From Rosistilla oblonga (lineage in GTDB: Bacteria > Planctomycetota > Planctomycetia > Pirellulales > Pirellulaceae): a DNA stretch of 64,000 bases. The DNA is taken from NCBI RefSeq assembly GCF_007751715.1, contig NZ_CP036292.1:4595339-4659338 (forward strand), read 5' to 3'. Positions 17,401 through 24,929 of this stretch are shown here, one piece after another; within the stretch, counting starts at the first letter, position 1, and the number at the start of each line of letters is the position of its first letter. The position numbers and the translations under genes are program-made. Under the pieces are notes generated by a model. That model did no database searches and had not been told where the DNA came from. It saw only the letters and a list, made by a program, of their open reading frames with translations.

Positions 17401-20140
17401 AATCCTCGTTCGATGCGAGATTGCGAATCGAGGATTCAATATTAGATATGAAGAACGGCTTGTTGATCCCGAAGACATCATCGAGCGAAGCATTAGAATT
17501 CGAATCCGAAGTTTTTTCATTGCAGAACCCTTCTTCGAAGGATTTCAACGCTGTTCGTTCGATCTTGTTAAGATCCTTAAGATGCGGACACTGGATAGCA
17601 ATATTGAGCTGCGCGCAACATGCCCCAAGATCTCGAAAAGCGATTTTTAGAGACTCGTCCAGCTCTCCCTCCTTCGATGCGAACAAACTGATGCTTTGTG
17701 TTGTACTGTCAGGAATCAAATCCAAAATCTCTTTTAGATTTAAGCCTTGAAACCAACGCTGAATGAGTCCCTTGGCACGAGCCAGTTCAGACCCGCCGCA
17801 AAGCTCACCAATGTCTCGGACAACACTGCAAACCAGCTTGCTTGTCCAGTGGTCGGTAGGGCGCACCAATGATTCCGTAGACAAAATCGTTGGCACAGAA
17901 ACGGGGGCTCGTGTTGGCCCATGATCCGCATCGTCAGTCAGCCGGTCGAGTGTTTGCATTCCGCAGGCAACCGAGACGACGTTGTTCCAGCATCCATTTG
18001 CCGAAAGCTGTTCCGCCGCCGCCGCTGCCTCGTCCCAAAGTTGCTTATACGGAATATCAAGGCTCACTCCTTCAAGCACCCAGTCGGTATCAAAGATGTC
18101 GGCTAGTCGCTGCGGCTGTCCTGCCAAGCGTAAAAGTTCTGGGAGCTGCAAGTGGGCAGAAATGCGATTTGCCGCCGGATCGCTGCAGTAGAAGTTCGCA
18201 AGCTCTTCACATACCGATCGCTTTTGCTCAGGAGGAGACCCTTGAAATTTTTGAGCAAGAAACACTCTTACGTCGTTGTGCCGAATTCGGTAGCCGTCAG
18301 CGTGTTGTTCAAGGAGCGGCTTCAGTTTGATCAGGCAGGCCTGCCACATTGCCTCCGGCAAATCCCAGCTTTGGAAAGCTATCGCCAATTCAGCTGCAGT
18401 AATGTGCGTACGCGATAGCGATATCGCGCAGGCCAAACAGCAGCTAACCTCCGGCCTGTCTGAGAGCGCGCTAGTCCATATTGATTGGTAATAATCCGTA
18501 AGTGTGTCGCTCAATCGTCGTTCTTTGAGACTGGCTTCAAGCTCATCAACAGTGGATGCCATCGAAGCCTCAGCGACAGAGAAGACCGTGGCCAACGTGC
18601 TCCCTTTGGTCAGCTCAAAAATCATGCGTGCTGCGGTTTCGATTTGATCGACCGGGATAGTTAGGTCGCAATCGTGAAGTAACTGTTCAACATCCTTTAC
18701 CTTGATCGCGGGCAGAATTCGTCCGTCCACATTAGGATGATCGAGTTTTAGCCAATTTGGATATTGATCTGGGTAAAATTGTTCAGGCTGACCGGCGATC
18801 AGCAAACGAACATTTTTGTCCGCAAGCTGATCTGGGCTCGGAATCGAACGAAAGAATTCCCGAACTTGATCGGGGTTGACTTGAGCCGCTCTCGCCGCGT
18901 GGTCAATTCCGTCAATGGCAATTACGAATTTGGCTCCTCGCTCGGCTCCGATGAAATCTGCGAGTCTCAGCACGTGCTCACGCATCTCGGACCATTTGAG
19001 CAAATCATTGCGAACAGGCACGCGACATTCGCTGAGTCTCCCTCTCAGAAGTATTCGGATTTGAGTAAGCAAACTTCCCCACAACTCTACGGCAGTCACT
19101 TTGGAAGCATCCGGATCAATGAAAGGCTTTTCGGGCCTGATCGGTTCAAAACAGAAAAAGCGAGCATTCACAGCACAGTCAAAAAATTCGTCTTTCCTTT
19201 GTGTTGTCAGCCAACTAACACAACTGGTTTTTCCGCTCCCCGCATCGCCGCTAAGAAACACGACCGGCAACCCAGCTTGCTTTTTTAATTCGCTTTCGAG
19301 ATCTTTCGCAAAAGGAACTCGGGACTCAAAGTAGGGAGTGGGCGGCGGCGGAGGCGTTCCATAATCTAACTCACTAGGTTCAATAGCCAGTGCTTCACAG
19401 ACAGATTCACTAACGACAGTTCTCGAAGTGTCGTCTGCATGCCAACCGGTCGTAGTCCACTTTCGGAGCGCAGTGACCAAGCTCTTGTAAAGAGTTTCCG
19501 TCAAGGCAGCGCTACTCCCTAGCGAGTCGGTCAGCATTGACTTGATGCGGCTTTCAATCCCCTCAAGTTCGTCTTCACTGGTCTTTATTTCCAGCAACTT
19601 CAGGAATTTCGCAACTTCAGGTTCCTTGCCGCTTGGAAAACACCCAAGCCATTCTTTCCATGCAGGTTGGTCATCAACATCGACTGTCACTGCCCCAATC
19701 GGTACGTCGCTGTCAATCTGCTTCTTCAGTGCCTTCCAAAATTTAAGCAATTTCGGTCGAGCATCGCCATTCTTTCGCTTTGATCGCTCCGAGCCCGCTT
19801 TTCGATTCGTAAAGAGAATGAGCCTGTTCTTTGAGTCAAGAAGTCCCGACTCGACTGCACCTTTAAACAAATCGCCAATTAGCGTTCGGCCTTTATCATC
19901 TTTTGCAACTAAATCTCCAAATGTGATGCTTGCGTTTTCTCGTGTATGCTTGATTTGATAACAACGCTTGCCTCCATCTTTGAGGCCAGCCGAAACGTCG
20001 TCCCACTTGATGGTATCTGAACCCTGAAAAAGAACGCTCGCTACGTCTTCATCAGGGTTGAGAAGTTTGACGACCTCCAGAAGTCCTACAAACGATTCGT
20101 AGTAGTACGGATCGTGCAAACCAGATGTGTCTTTAGCCAT
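14453..20140 (-). CDS. STAND NTPase with Cap4/DUF4297-like nuclease N-terminus (Avs-like defence candidate)
   Basis: 1895 residues. The N-terminal part has SDTIKWDDVSAGL followed by KRCYQIKHTREN (Asp47, Asp48, Gln62, Lys64), a D...QxK pattern as in the dsDNA endonuclease domain of Cap4/DUF4297 effectors. A linker with GTPPPPPTPYFESR leads into a P-loop NTPase. Walker A is GDAGSGKTS (298-306), Walker B FVIAIDGIDH (about 405-414), and RLLIAGQPEQF (445-455) is a sensor-like strand. From about residue 640 to the end there are 1200 residues of mostly helical, Trp/Leu-rich sequence, probably repeats that sense a target. This effector-STAND-repeat order is that of antiviral STAND (Avs) proteins, which cut DNA after binding phage proteins. 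The gene is visibly lower in GC than its surroundings and lies in an island beside transposases. Defence function is inference. Confidence 0.75.
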   Translation of the reverse strand: MAKDTSGLHDPYYYESFVGLLEVVKLLNPDEDVASVLFQGSDTIKWDDVSAGLKDGGKRCYQIKHTRENASITFGDLVAKDDKGRTLIGDLFKGAVESGLLDSKNRLILFTNRKAGSERSKRKNGDARPKLLKFWKALKKQIDSDVPIGAVTVDVDDQPAWKEWLGCFPSGKEPEVAKFLKLLEIKTSEDELEGIESRIKSMLTDSLGSSAALTETLYKSLVTALRKWTTTGWHADDTSRTVVSESVCEALAIEPSELDYGTPPPPPTPYFESRVPFAKDLESELKKQAGLPVVFLSGDAGSGKTSCVSWLTTQRKDEFFDCAVNARFFCFEPIRPEKPFIDPDASKVTAVELWGSLLTQIRILLRGRLSECRVPVRNDLLKWSEMREHVLRLADFIGAERGAKFVIAIDGIDHAARAAQVNPDQVREFFRSIPSPDQLADKNVRLLIAGQPEQFYPDQYPNWLKLDHPNVDGRILPAIKVKDVEQLLHDCDLTIPVDQIETAARMIFELTKGSTLATVFSVAEASMASTVDELEASLKERRLSDTLTDYYQSIWTSALSDRPEVSCCLACAISLSRTHITAAELAIAFQSWDLPEAMWQACLIKLKPLLEQHADGYRIRHNDVRVFLAQKFQGSPPEQKRSVCEELANFYCSDPAANRISAHLQLPELLRLAGQPQRLADIFDTDWVLEGVSLDIPYKQLWDEAAAAAEQLSANGCWNNVVSVACGMQTLDRLTDDADHGPTRAPVSVPTILSTESLVRPTDHWTSKLVCSVVRDIGELCGGSELARAKGLIQRWFQGLNLKEILDLIPDSTTQSISLFASKEGELDESLKIAFRDLGACCAQLNIAIQCPHLKDLNKIERTALKSFEEGFCNEKTSDSNSNASLDDVFGINKPFFISNIESSIRNLASNEDWSLVCEWLETLSADLLTSEFLAETTWYALKSGVANKEKWLAPLSSLTMGLQDLNTNGMDNYSRGNIRAFTCVAGAIGWTRSDVDPIDIPSVILRQLGQIEKRFEAQVKTLLLAAGCVGRLERDALGDSAGQKTTISPVRIGEILRVLWGNSFWAGLFEHAAELAEQIVGVCKRLGGEYEAIAQEAAVAVAPNCPLGRRMKSIWNLVRNAGKPELLRNWMSHHIGDEGAAFKHSNSSVVETIDDLKPYALEIGLDELFNSASERTRWMLIDYRDRKEYAFQEVGLWFEFAIAQQPDIWTDQGWKLWQLCENCRLKYAHNSFSSSVYHATLGAAMNFGAAGWLSLIESTLDNVDDESWHQWARDWVVSGTIFSSTVESFEFADRQPEALWALAVGFSYWFSDTDNSDLLILGKSLISKLDCKPESELLKRIVQVQCSDSEASDQTIDRHSAVFNPAAADNRTDAELWSAVCDAVSKTAADQYRHSCHQDLFQIARGRAFARGVEVVLAGLEIQIQMHSRWSFGANPTWNARPDIENVTWEEGAARLFRLLLDSFSNEVVCAGLEGMHALVDQNPAAIRILFETLTDGRSERWLLNSAEVWATLHSEALNAVKPILEDKLSSEHFDIRLQAWLVLKKLSENLNEEFCEFPLPENPNIGEIELAGLTQRILSVPANIVGKIACTDRNRAALSVLKLIERFGLGLPDVEAIVSRELGKFEPRDSSTKPYGPKRYDGTFMSDFQTEIAVGNALCQTVSTGNLDQTQIPALALALLVNEDPWIYRTRPQQLCLSEAWESNPDDLDDKENEMFDRLVYGIPSDWSLLGGVALDFQYPSDSMLTCWLEAPANIFGLGLPEMLTSASGRSFVWWNDVVFESGEMQFASVSVSFSGGHHRLPHCSFAVQPAKHWSERLGWKQSSTNATVWEIDGEEVAKYQRLSTEGASRSDGHRQPVLQRWIVKTTALENATEVFGKLETKRTFDSQRSRDH

Positions 20141-20349
20141 AGGTTTTTCGAAGTTTCGTGCTTGGTAGATTTGAATTTCCCAAACAGCCTAAAGTTCGAT
20201 GAAGCCAGAGGCAAGAGTAACGATTCAACCTGCTTCGGTCCGACACACCGGAGTTGAGAGTAGCGTTGAGCACTTCGCTTGATCATGAACGGGATCAGCG
20301 GAATCCTATTGTCGGTACGAAAGTCAATCCTGCACTGAATCGAAGGGGT
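20141..20349. other. upstream region of the STAND gene
   Basis: AT-richer than the flanks. It should hold the STAND gene promoter, but I see no clear -35/-10 pair and no Shine-Dalgarno before the ATG at 20140. Confidence 0.3.
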
Positions 20350-20643
20350 TTAGGATTGCTCGGCGTAGTATAATCGCGGCTGGAAAAGTTCGTCGTAGTT
20401 TTGTTTTGATCCGACATTGTTTACCGATCGGAGAATGTCCAAAAGCTGCCGACGGACTGGGGCGTAGCGAGCGTACGGTACGCGGGCGAAGTCTTGAGCC
20501 AGTGTTTTCGCGTTTCGATGGGTTGCCCGTTCGAGGAAGTAGCTTTTGAGTTGCTTGTAGGTCGGACCGTCGATGCGGACGCAGGCGTGCCACTTGGATT
20601 CGCCGCCGCCCTTGGGGGTGATCGGGCTGCGGCGGAAAGGCAA
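20350..20643 (-). CDS. hypothetical protein, probably a truncated gene remnant
   Basis: A 97-residue frame with a TTG start directly after an in-frame stop that lies in a TTAGGGACAGGCAT sequence (a GGGGAC-type motif variant). The sequence is basic and well formed (SKWHACVRIDGPTYKQLKSYF, then ARYAPVRRQLLDILRSVN), more protein-like than a shadow frame. I do not recognise the family. The abrupt start at a repeat motif suggests it is the C-terminal remainder of a longer gene cut by repeat insertion. It lies upstream of the STAND gene in the same orientation. Confidence 0.4.
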   Translation of the reverse strand: MPFRRSPITPKGGGESKWHACVRIDGPTYKQLKSYFLERATHRNAKTLAQDFARVPYARYAPVRRQLLDILRSVNNVGSKQNYDELFQPRLYYAEQS

Positions 20644-20930
20644 TTAGGGACAGGCATAATTTGCGGGGAGGCAGGCCCCAGCATCCCCGTCCAGCAGGTG
20701 GTGGAAAAACTTGCTATCGCCGCCACTTGATCAACGGGCGGAATGAAGTTGCGGAATGATATTTTCGTTTCGATCACTCCCATTCCGGATCAACCGGACG
20801 ACGATGGTCCACTGGACACAGGCACGATCGATCTACCAATCGGTTCGGACCATCCACGATGGTGCTTGGCCAGCGTTTTCGACAACGTGCGCAAGTTCAG
20901 ATGCCCACAACGGTCCATCCGCAGGGGCGA
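20644..20930. other. gene-free segment between remnant ORF and DUF1501 tail copy
   Basis: No gene seen. It opens with a GGGACAGGCAT motif variant (20647) and ends where similarity to the DUF1501 gene begins, at TTGTTTGG (20931). It is probably the right-hand end of the island. Confidence 0.4.
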
Positions 20931-21036
20931 TTGTTTGGACTGGAGCACGAACAGCTGACGTTCCATCGCGCCAACCGCGACCAAACGCTCACCGACGGCC
21001 AGCCGGGCCAAGTGATCCCAGGACTGTTGGCTTAAG
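20931..21036 (+). pseudogene. detached 3' end of a DUF1501 gene (right copy of 106 bp repeat)
   Basis: Reads LFGLEHEQLTFHRANRDQTL and onward to VIPGLLA plus stop, in the frame of the DUF1501 gene 11 kb upstream. It has only two conservative replacements and five silent changes in 106 bp. No upstream coding sequence is attached, so it is a tail fragment. The bias to silent change suggests it was part of a working gene until recently. Its stop overlaps the end of the convergent PQQ gene by 5 bp. Confidence 0.8.
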
Positions 21037-22321
21037 AGCCGGCCGAGGTCGCTGCAGACTTGGCGGGCAAGCGTGCACAGACGATCTTGCCTGCGGCGTT
21101 GCGGCCATAGATGTGGCCGCCCACCAGTACCGGAACCGTCCAACATCGCCCTTCGAGAAAGGGGGAACTCGCCAGCTGACGGTATTCCTCGGGATTGGCT
21201 TCCGCCAAAACGAGCCTTCCATCGTCGGCAAGGATGACCAGCTTGCCATCGGCGATCATTAGCGATCCACATCCGAACCCGCGCTCGCGCCACGCGACCT
21301 CGCCGGTTTCCAAATTCATGCAGACCAAATGGACGACGCGGCCTAGGTTTGAATTGCCGTCGATACCGTAGAGGTAGCCGTCGTACAGGATGCAGTTGTT
21401 GAAGTGGTTTCGCATCGATCGATTTTCATAGATCAAATCGAGGCCATCCTCTTGCAGCTGGAACAGACCACATCCAACCTGATATCCGGTCGAGATGAAG
21501 ACCTTGTCGCCAGCCAAGATTGGCGTCGTTGAATTCGTACCAAACGGAGACTTCCACGGAAACGAAGCGATCTCCGATCCGTCGGTAGCAGCGGTGATCC
21601 GGACCGCATCGCAGTCGAGCGTCGCCAACAAGCCCGAACGCTCACCGGCGAAGCGGGCAACCGATCCATAACCCGCGCGATGCGGTTCGCTCTGCCAGTT
21701 CTTTTCACCGGTCAGCTTGTGGTAGGAGACGACGCGGCCGGCTTCGAAAACAACGGCATCATCGACGACGCGTGCCGAGCTATTAAATCCCCATTCGGGC
21801 ATGGAGATCTCGAGGTCGACTTGCAAATCCTTCTGCCAAACGATCTCCCCGTCGGCGGCGCGAAAACAGAACAACTGGCCCTGTTTGCCGAGCGTATAGA
21901 CGAGTTCGCCATCGATCGTCGGCGTGCTGCCGGGGCCACCTTCATAGAGGTTGTCGACCAATTCGCAAGCGTACCGATGCGTCCAAATCGTTTTGCCGGT
22001 GGCGACATCCAAACAGTAGACAAACTCTTCGCCATCGACATGCCCCATCGAAAACAATCTTCCGTCGGCGATGGAGATCGAACTGAAACCGATCCCCAAC
22101 TGCTGGGTCCAGACAATCGGCAGGCCTTCGTCGGGCCAATCGGCCGACCAATTGGCTTCCGTTGAAATCCCGTCGTACCGCGGGCCCATCCAGCAAGGCC
22201 AAGAAGCAGTCGACAATGCTTGCGTCCCGCCCGAATCGGCGACCGGAACGGGATCGGCTGCGTCACAGCCAGGAATTACAATCAGCAGACACAAAGAACA
22301 GCGGGCAAGCAAATCAAACAT
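21032..22321 (-). CDS. PQQ-like beta-propeller lipoprotein
   Basis: 429 residues. The start MFDLLARCSLCLLIVIPGCDAAD gives a lipoprotein signal peptide with the probable lipidated Cys19 (VIPGC). The body repeats blades of the PQQ-binding-like (BamB/quinoprotein) type: WTQQLGIGFSSISIADGRLF, VYCLDVATGKTIWTH, LVYTLGKQGQLFCFRAADGE and so on, ending in VLVGGHIYGRNAAGKIVCA. Many planctomycete members have no known enzyme activity and may be scaffolds; PQQ binding cannot be assumed. It ends just inside the DUF1501 tail copy, with which it converges. Confidence 0.8.
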   Translation of the reverse strand: MFDLLARCSLCLLIVIPGCDAADPVPVADSGGTQALSTASWPCWMGPRYDGISTEANWSADWPDEGLPIVWTQQLGIGFSSISIADGRLFSMGHVDGEEFVYCLDVATGKTIWTHRYACELVDNLYEGGPGSTPTIDGELVYTLGKQGQLFCFRAADGEIVWQKDLQVDLEISMPEWGFNSSARVVDDAVVFEAGRVVSYHKLTGEKNWQSEPHRAGYGSVARFAGERSGLLATLDCDAVRITAATDGSEIASFPWKSPFGTNSTTPILAGDKVFISTGYQVGCGLFQLQEDGLDLIYENRSMRNHFNNCILYDGYLYGIDGNSNLGRVVHLVCMNLETGEVAWRERGFGCGSLMIADGKLVILADDGRLVLAEANPEEYRQLASSPFLEGRCWTVPVLVGGHIYGRNAAGKIVCARLPAKSAATSAGS

Positions 22322-22464
22322 GATCGTCTACCAAGCAAGCGGTAACGGCGGGGCCAACAGGAAACCGCTATTGTAGACCGAAAGCGTGGGCCCCGATGCG
22401 CCGCAAACGCCCTGTGCGATCGCACACCGACCGCAACAAAAAATGACACAGCCAAAGAGCCGGA

Positions 22465-23163
22465 CTAGCTTCGCTCGACAGCTTGGCCGGTGCGAATACG
22501 GGCTTCGACAACCATCCGAACCAACACCGCCACCGATTCGGTTCGCATCTTTTCATAGATCCGCTTGCGGCGATTTTCGATCGTGCGAATGCTTACATCC
22601 AACCGGTTAGCGATCACCTTGTTCGTGACCCCTTCGATGATCAACTCCAAGACCTCGGTTTCATTTGGCGATAGCGTCGCCAGCCGCGTGAAAACCTCGC
22701 GCGTTCGCATATCCTGCTGACGGTGCATGCGATCGATTCGCAGCGACGATTGAATCGCTTCGATCAGTTCGTGATCGCGGTAGGGTTTCTCAATCAACGT
22801 CACCGCACGGTTTTGCATCGCACGCACCGCAAGCGACGCATCCTCGACCGATGCGGTAATGATCAACGGCAGCGAGATCGGTGACCGTGCCAAACGCGAT
22901 TGCAATTCGATCCCCGCCAATCCCGATGGCGTCCGAATGTCGGTAATCAAACAACCTGGAGAACCGTCGTACGCCCTCAAAAAAGCTTCCCCCGACGGAA
23001 ATGTTCGCAGCGGTAAACCAATTGCTTCTAACAACTGGTCCAGCGAATCGCGAACACCTTCATCGACATCAACATAAAAAACCGTCGGCGAATCGATCCG
23101 AAGAATAGGTTTGGTAGATCGATCGACATCTGCCTCGCTCGAGTAATCATTCACAAAAACCAC
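22465..23163 (-). CDS. FixJ/NarL-type response regulator
   Basis: 232 residues. A receiver domain (about 26-145) has the phospho-acceptor Asp75 in CLITDIRTPSG, Thr103 in IITAS and Lys126 in LIEKPYRD. The usual acidic pair is VDVDEGVR. A LuxR-type helix-turn-helix follows (about 165-225: LSPNETEVLELIIEGVTNKV, then RTIENRRKRIYEKM). Such regulators bind DNA as phospho-dimers. No histidine kinase is nearby, so the sensor is elsewhere. The residues before 25 are poorly conserved, and the start could be later. Confidence 0.85.
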   Translation of the reverse strand: MVFVNDYSSEADVDRSTKPILRIDSPTVFYVDVDEGVRDSLDQLLEAIGLPLRTFPSGEAFLRAYDGSPGCLITDIRTPSGLAGIELQSRLARSPISLPLIITASVEDASLAVRAMQNRAVTLIEKPYRDHELIEAIQSSLRIDRMHRQQDMRTREVFTRLATLSPNETEVLELIIEGVTNKVIANRLDVSIRTIENRRKRIYEKMRTESVAVLVRMVVEARIRTGQAVERS

Positions 23164-23726
23164 CTGATGTCATTGTCGGATTGTTAGAAAAGTGCGCTCC
23201 GCGAGTCCTCTACCGTACAAACGGCGTCGAAACAACAACCGGAGCGGCGTGCTCGATACACAACCGCCTTCAGCCCAAACTAAGATCCAGCACGTTCCGA
23301 AGAGGGCAATCCCTCCCACATCCTGTGGTTTACGTCGAACCAGCCAACATTAGATCCGATGTCAGCGAAGAATGCAAACATTTCAGTTGGAAAGCACTGC
23401 GCGGGGCAGACACCTAGGTACATCCCCACGCTACCGCGGTTTCAGCTTGCTTTGCTGTCGCGCGTTGGCTCGCGGATGTCCCGATCTATCGCGCCGCAGA
23501 TTTTTGTGAACTGCGGCACTTGTTTGCTCTCGCCACAAACGCACCCTCGCTCAAACTGGCAGGAGAAAGGACGGGAGTTTGATAGATTGGAAAACTCGAG
23601 TTGCGCCGCGGCAGCGCGACAACTCGACTGATCGCCATGCAGCGGCGAAGTAGAATAGATCCCTGGCCGAAGGCTTCAACGCGACACCGTCCTCCGATTT
23701 TGACTTCCAATAGAGATCCGCCCCCG
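23164..23726. other. 560 bp gap upstream of the agarase-like gene
   Basis: An open frame continues upstream of 23727 to 23601, but the added sequence (MRRGSATTRLIAMQRRS) looks non-coding. I see no RNA gene, repeat or clear promoter. It presumably holds the divergent promoters of the response regulator and the glycosidase-like gene. Confidence 0.4.
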
Positions 23727-24896
23727 ATGTTCGAAACGCAGCGTCGCAACTTCCTTCGCCTCCCAATCCTGGCCGCAGCGACGATCGGGATGCAGCGTTT
23801 TAGCGACGCAGACGAACCGCGGCAGAAGACAACGCAAATCGATCCGCGGGGCTATTTCACCGTCGACCGCCGGAACGATCGTTGGTGGATGATCCAACCG
23901 GACGGCAGCGTTAACTTTTCGCTGGGGCTGAATCACATCGATCCCGAGCCATTGCGGCAGGGTGAGGATGATCGCTTGTGGCAGAAACGCTACGCCGCCG
24001 ACGTGCAGCGATGGCTTGCCGAAAGCGTTCGAAAGAACCTGCTGGATTGGGGCTTCAATACGGTGGGACTAGCCGCCGACGTGGTCGCTTTGGAAAACGA
24101 TGACCGGCGACTTGGCGGCGGACTCTCCCCGGCACAGCTTCGCTCGCTTCAGATGCCGTACGGTTACCTGCTGCCATTCGCGCAGCCCGATCCGGAGACC
24201 GGCGAACTGCCACCAAACGATTACCTCGGCCAACCGTTTGCCCGCTGGTGCGATCGGATCGCAAGGCAGCACTGCGCGGCGGTTCGCGACGACCGCCAAT
24301 TGATCGGGTATTGGTCGGCCGAGCGCCCCGACTGGCGCCAAGCTCGATTCTCCAGTCGATCGGAGATGGCAAATCAAGCGACCGGATATTACCAAACGAT
24401 CCGCACCGCGATCCGGCGCTACGACCCGCATCATCTGATCTTGGGAGACCGCTACGATGCCGGCCGGTCGCTATCGGCGACCGTCGTCCGCGCGGCGCTG
24501 CCGCACGTCGATCTATTGAGTGTCGATTGCAGCGGAGACGCCGTGAACGTGCATCGCCAATTGTCGAAGATGGCTCAACTGTTCGATCGGCCGATCTTGG
24601 TCGCCGATCATGCGATCGATCGCCAGCCACACAACAACGCGTGGCCGCCGCAGGAGAACCGTTTCCACGATCCCCGTGGCTATCGAAGGACCGTCGAGAT
24701 GCTTACCGCAATTCCGCAGGTCGTCGGCTACCATCTGTGCGGCGGATATCTGCCGAGCCAACTGCTACGCCGCGGGCTACTGGATGCCCAAGAACGCCCC
24801 GACCGTCTGGCGATCGAAGGGATCCGCACCACCAACGCCGCGGTAAAACGGTGGGTCGCCGACACGGGCGATTCGCCGCTCGAACCACCGGGTTAG
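23727..24896 (+). CDS. agarase-like TIM-barrel glycosidase family protein
   Basis: 389 residues from the ATG at 23727, which gives a Tat-like leader (ETQRRNFLRLPILAAATI). GYFTVDRRNDRWWMIQPDGSVNFSLGLNH (split across strands 1-2), NLLDWGFNTVGLAAD, IGYWSAERPDW and YHLCGGYLPSQLL resemble beta-agarase-like GH proteins widespread in planctomycetes. The usual acid/base site in this group is a DNE-type motif; here the position reads SAERP. The expected nucleophile segment reads ILVADHAIDRQ without an obvious Glu. It may therefore be a diverged or inactive member. Substrate unknown. Confidence 0.6.
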   Translation: MFETQRRNFLRLPILAAATIGMQRFSDADEPRQKTTQIDPRGYFTVDRRNDRWWMIQPDGSVNFSLGLNHIDPEPLRQGEDDRLWQKRYAADVQRWLAESVRKNLLDWGFNTVGLAADVVALENDDRRLGGGLSPAQLRSLQMPYGYLLPFAQPDPETGELPPNDYLGQPFARWCDRIARQHCAAVRDDRQLIGYWSAERPDWRQARFSSRSEMANQATGYYQTIRTAIRRYDPHHLILGDRYDAGRSLSATVVRAALPHVDLLSVDCSGDAVNVHRQLSKMAQLFDRPILVADHAIDRQPHNNAWPPQENRFHDPRGYRRTVEMLTAIPQVVGYHLCGGYLPSQLLRRGLLDAQERPDRLAIEGIRTTNAAVKRWVADTGDSPLEPPG

Positions 24897-24929
24897 CTTT
24901 GAAACGCCGACGCCGACCACGATTCAAGA

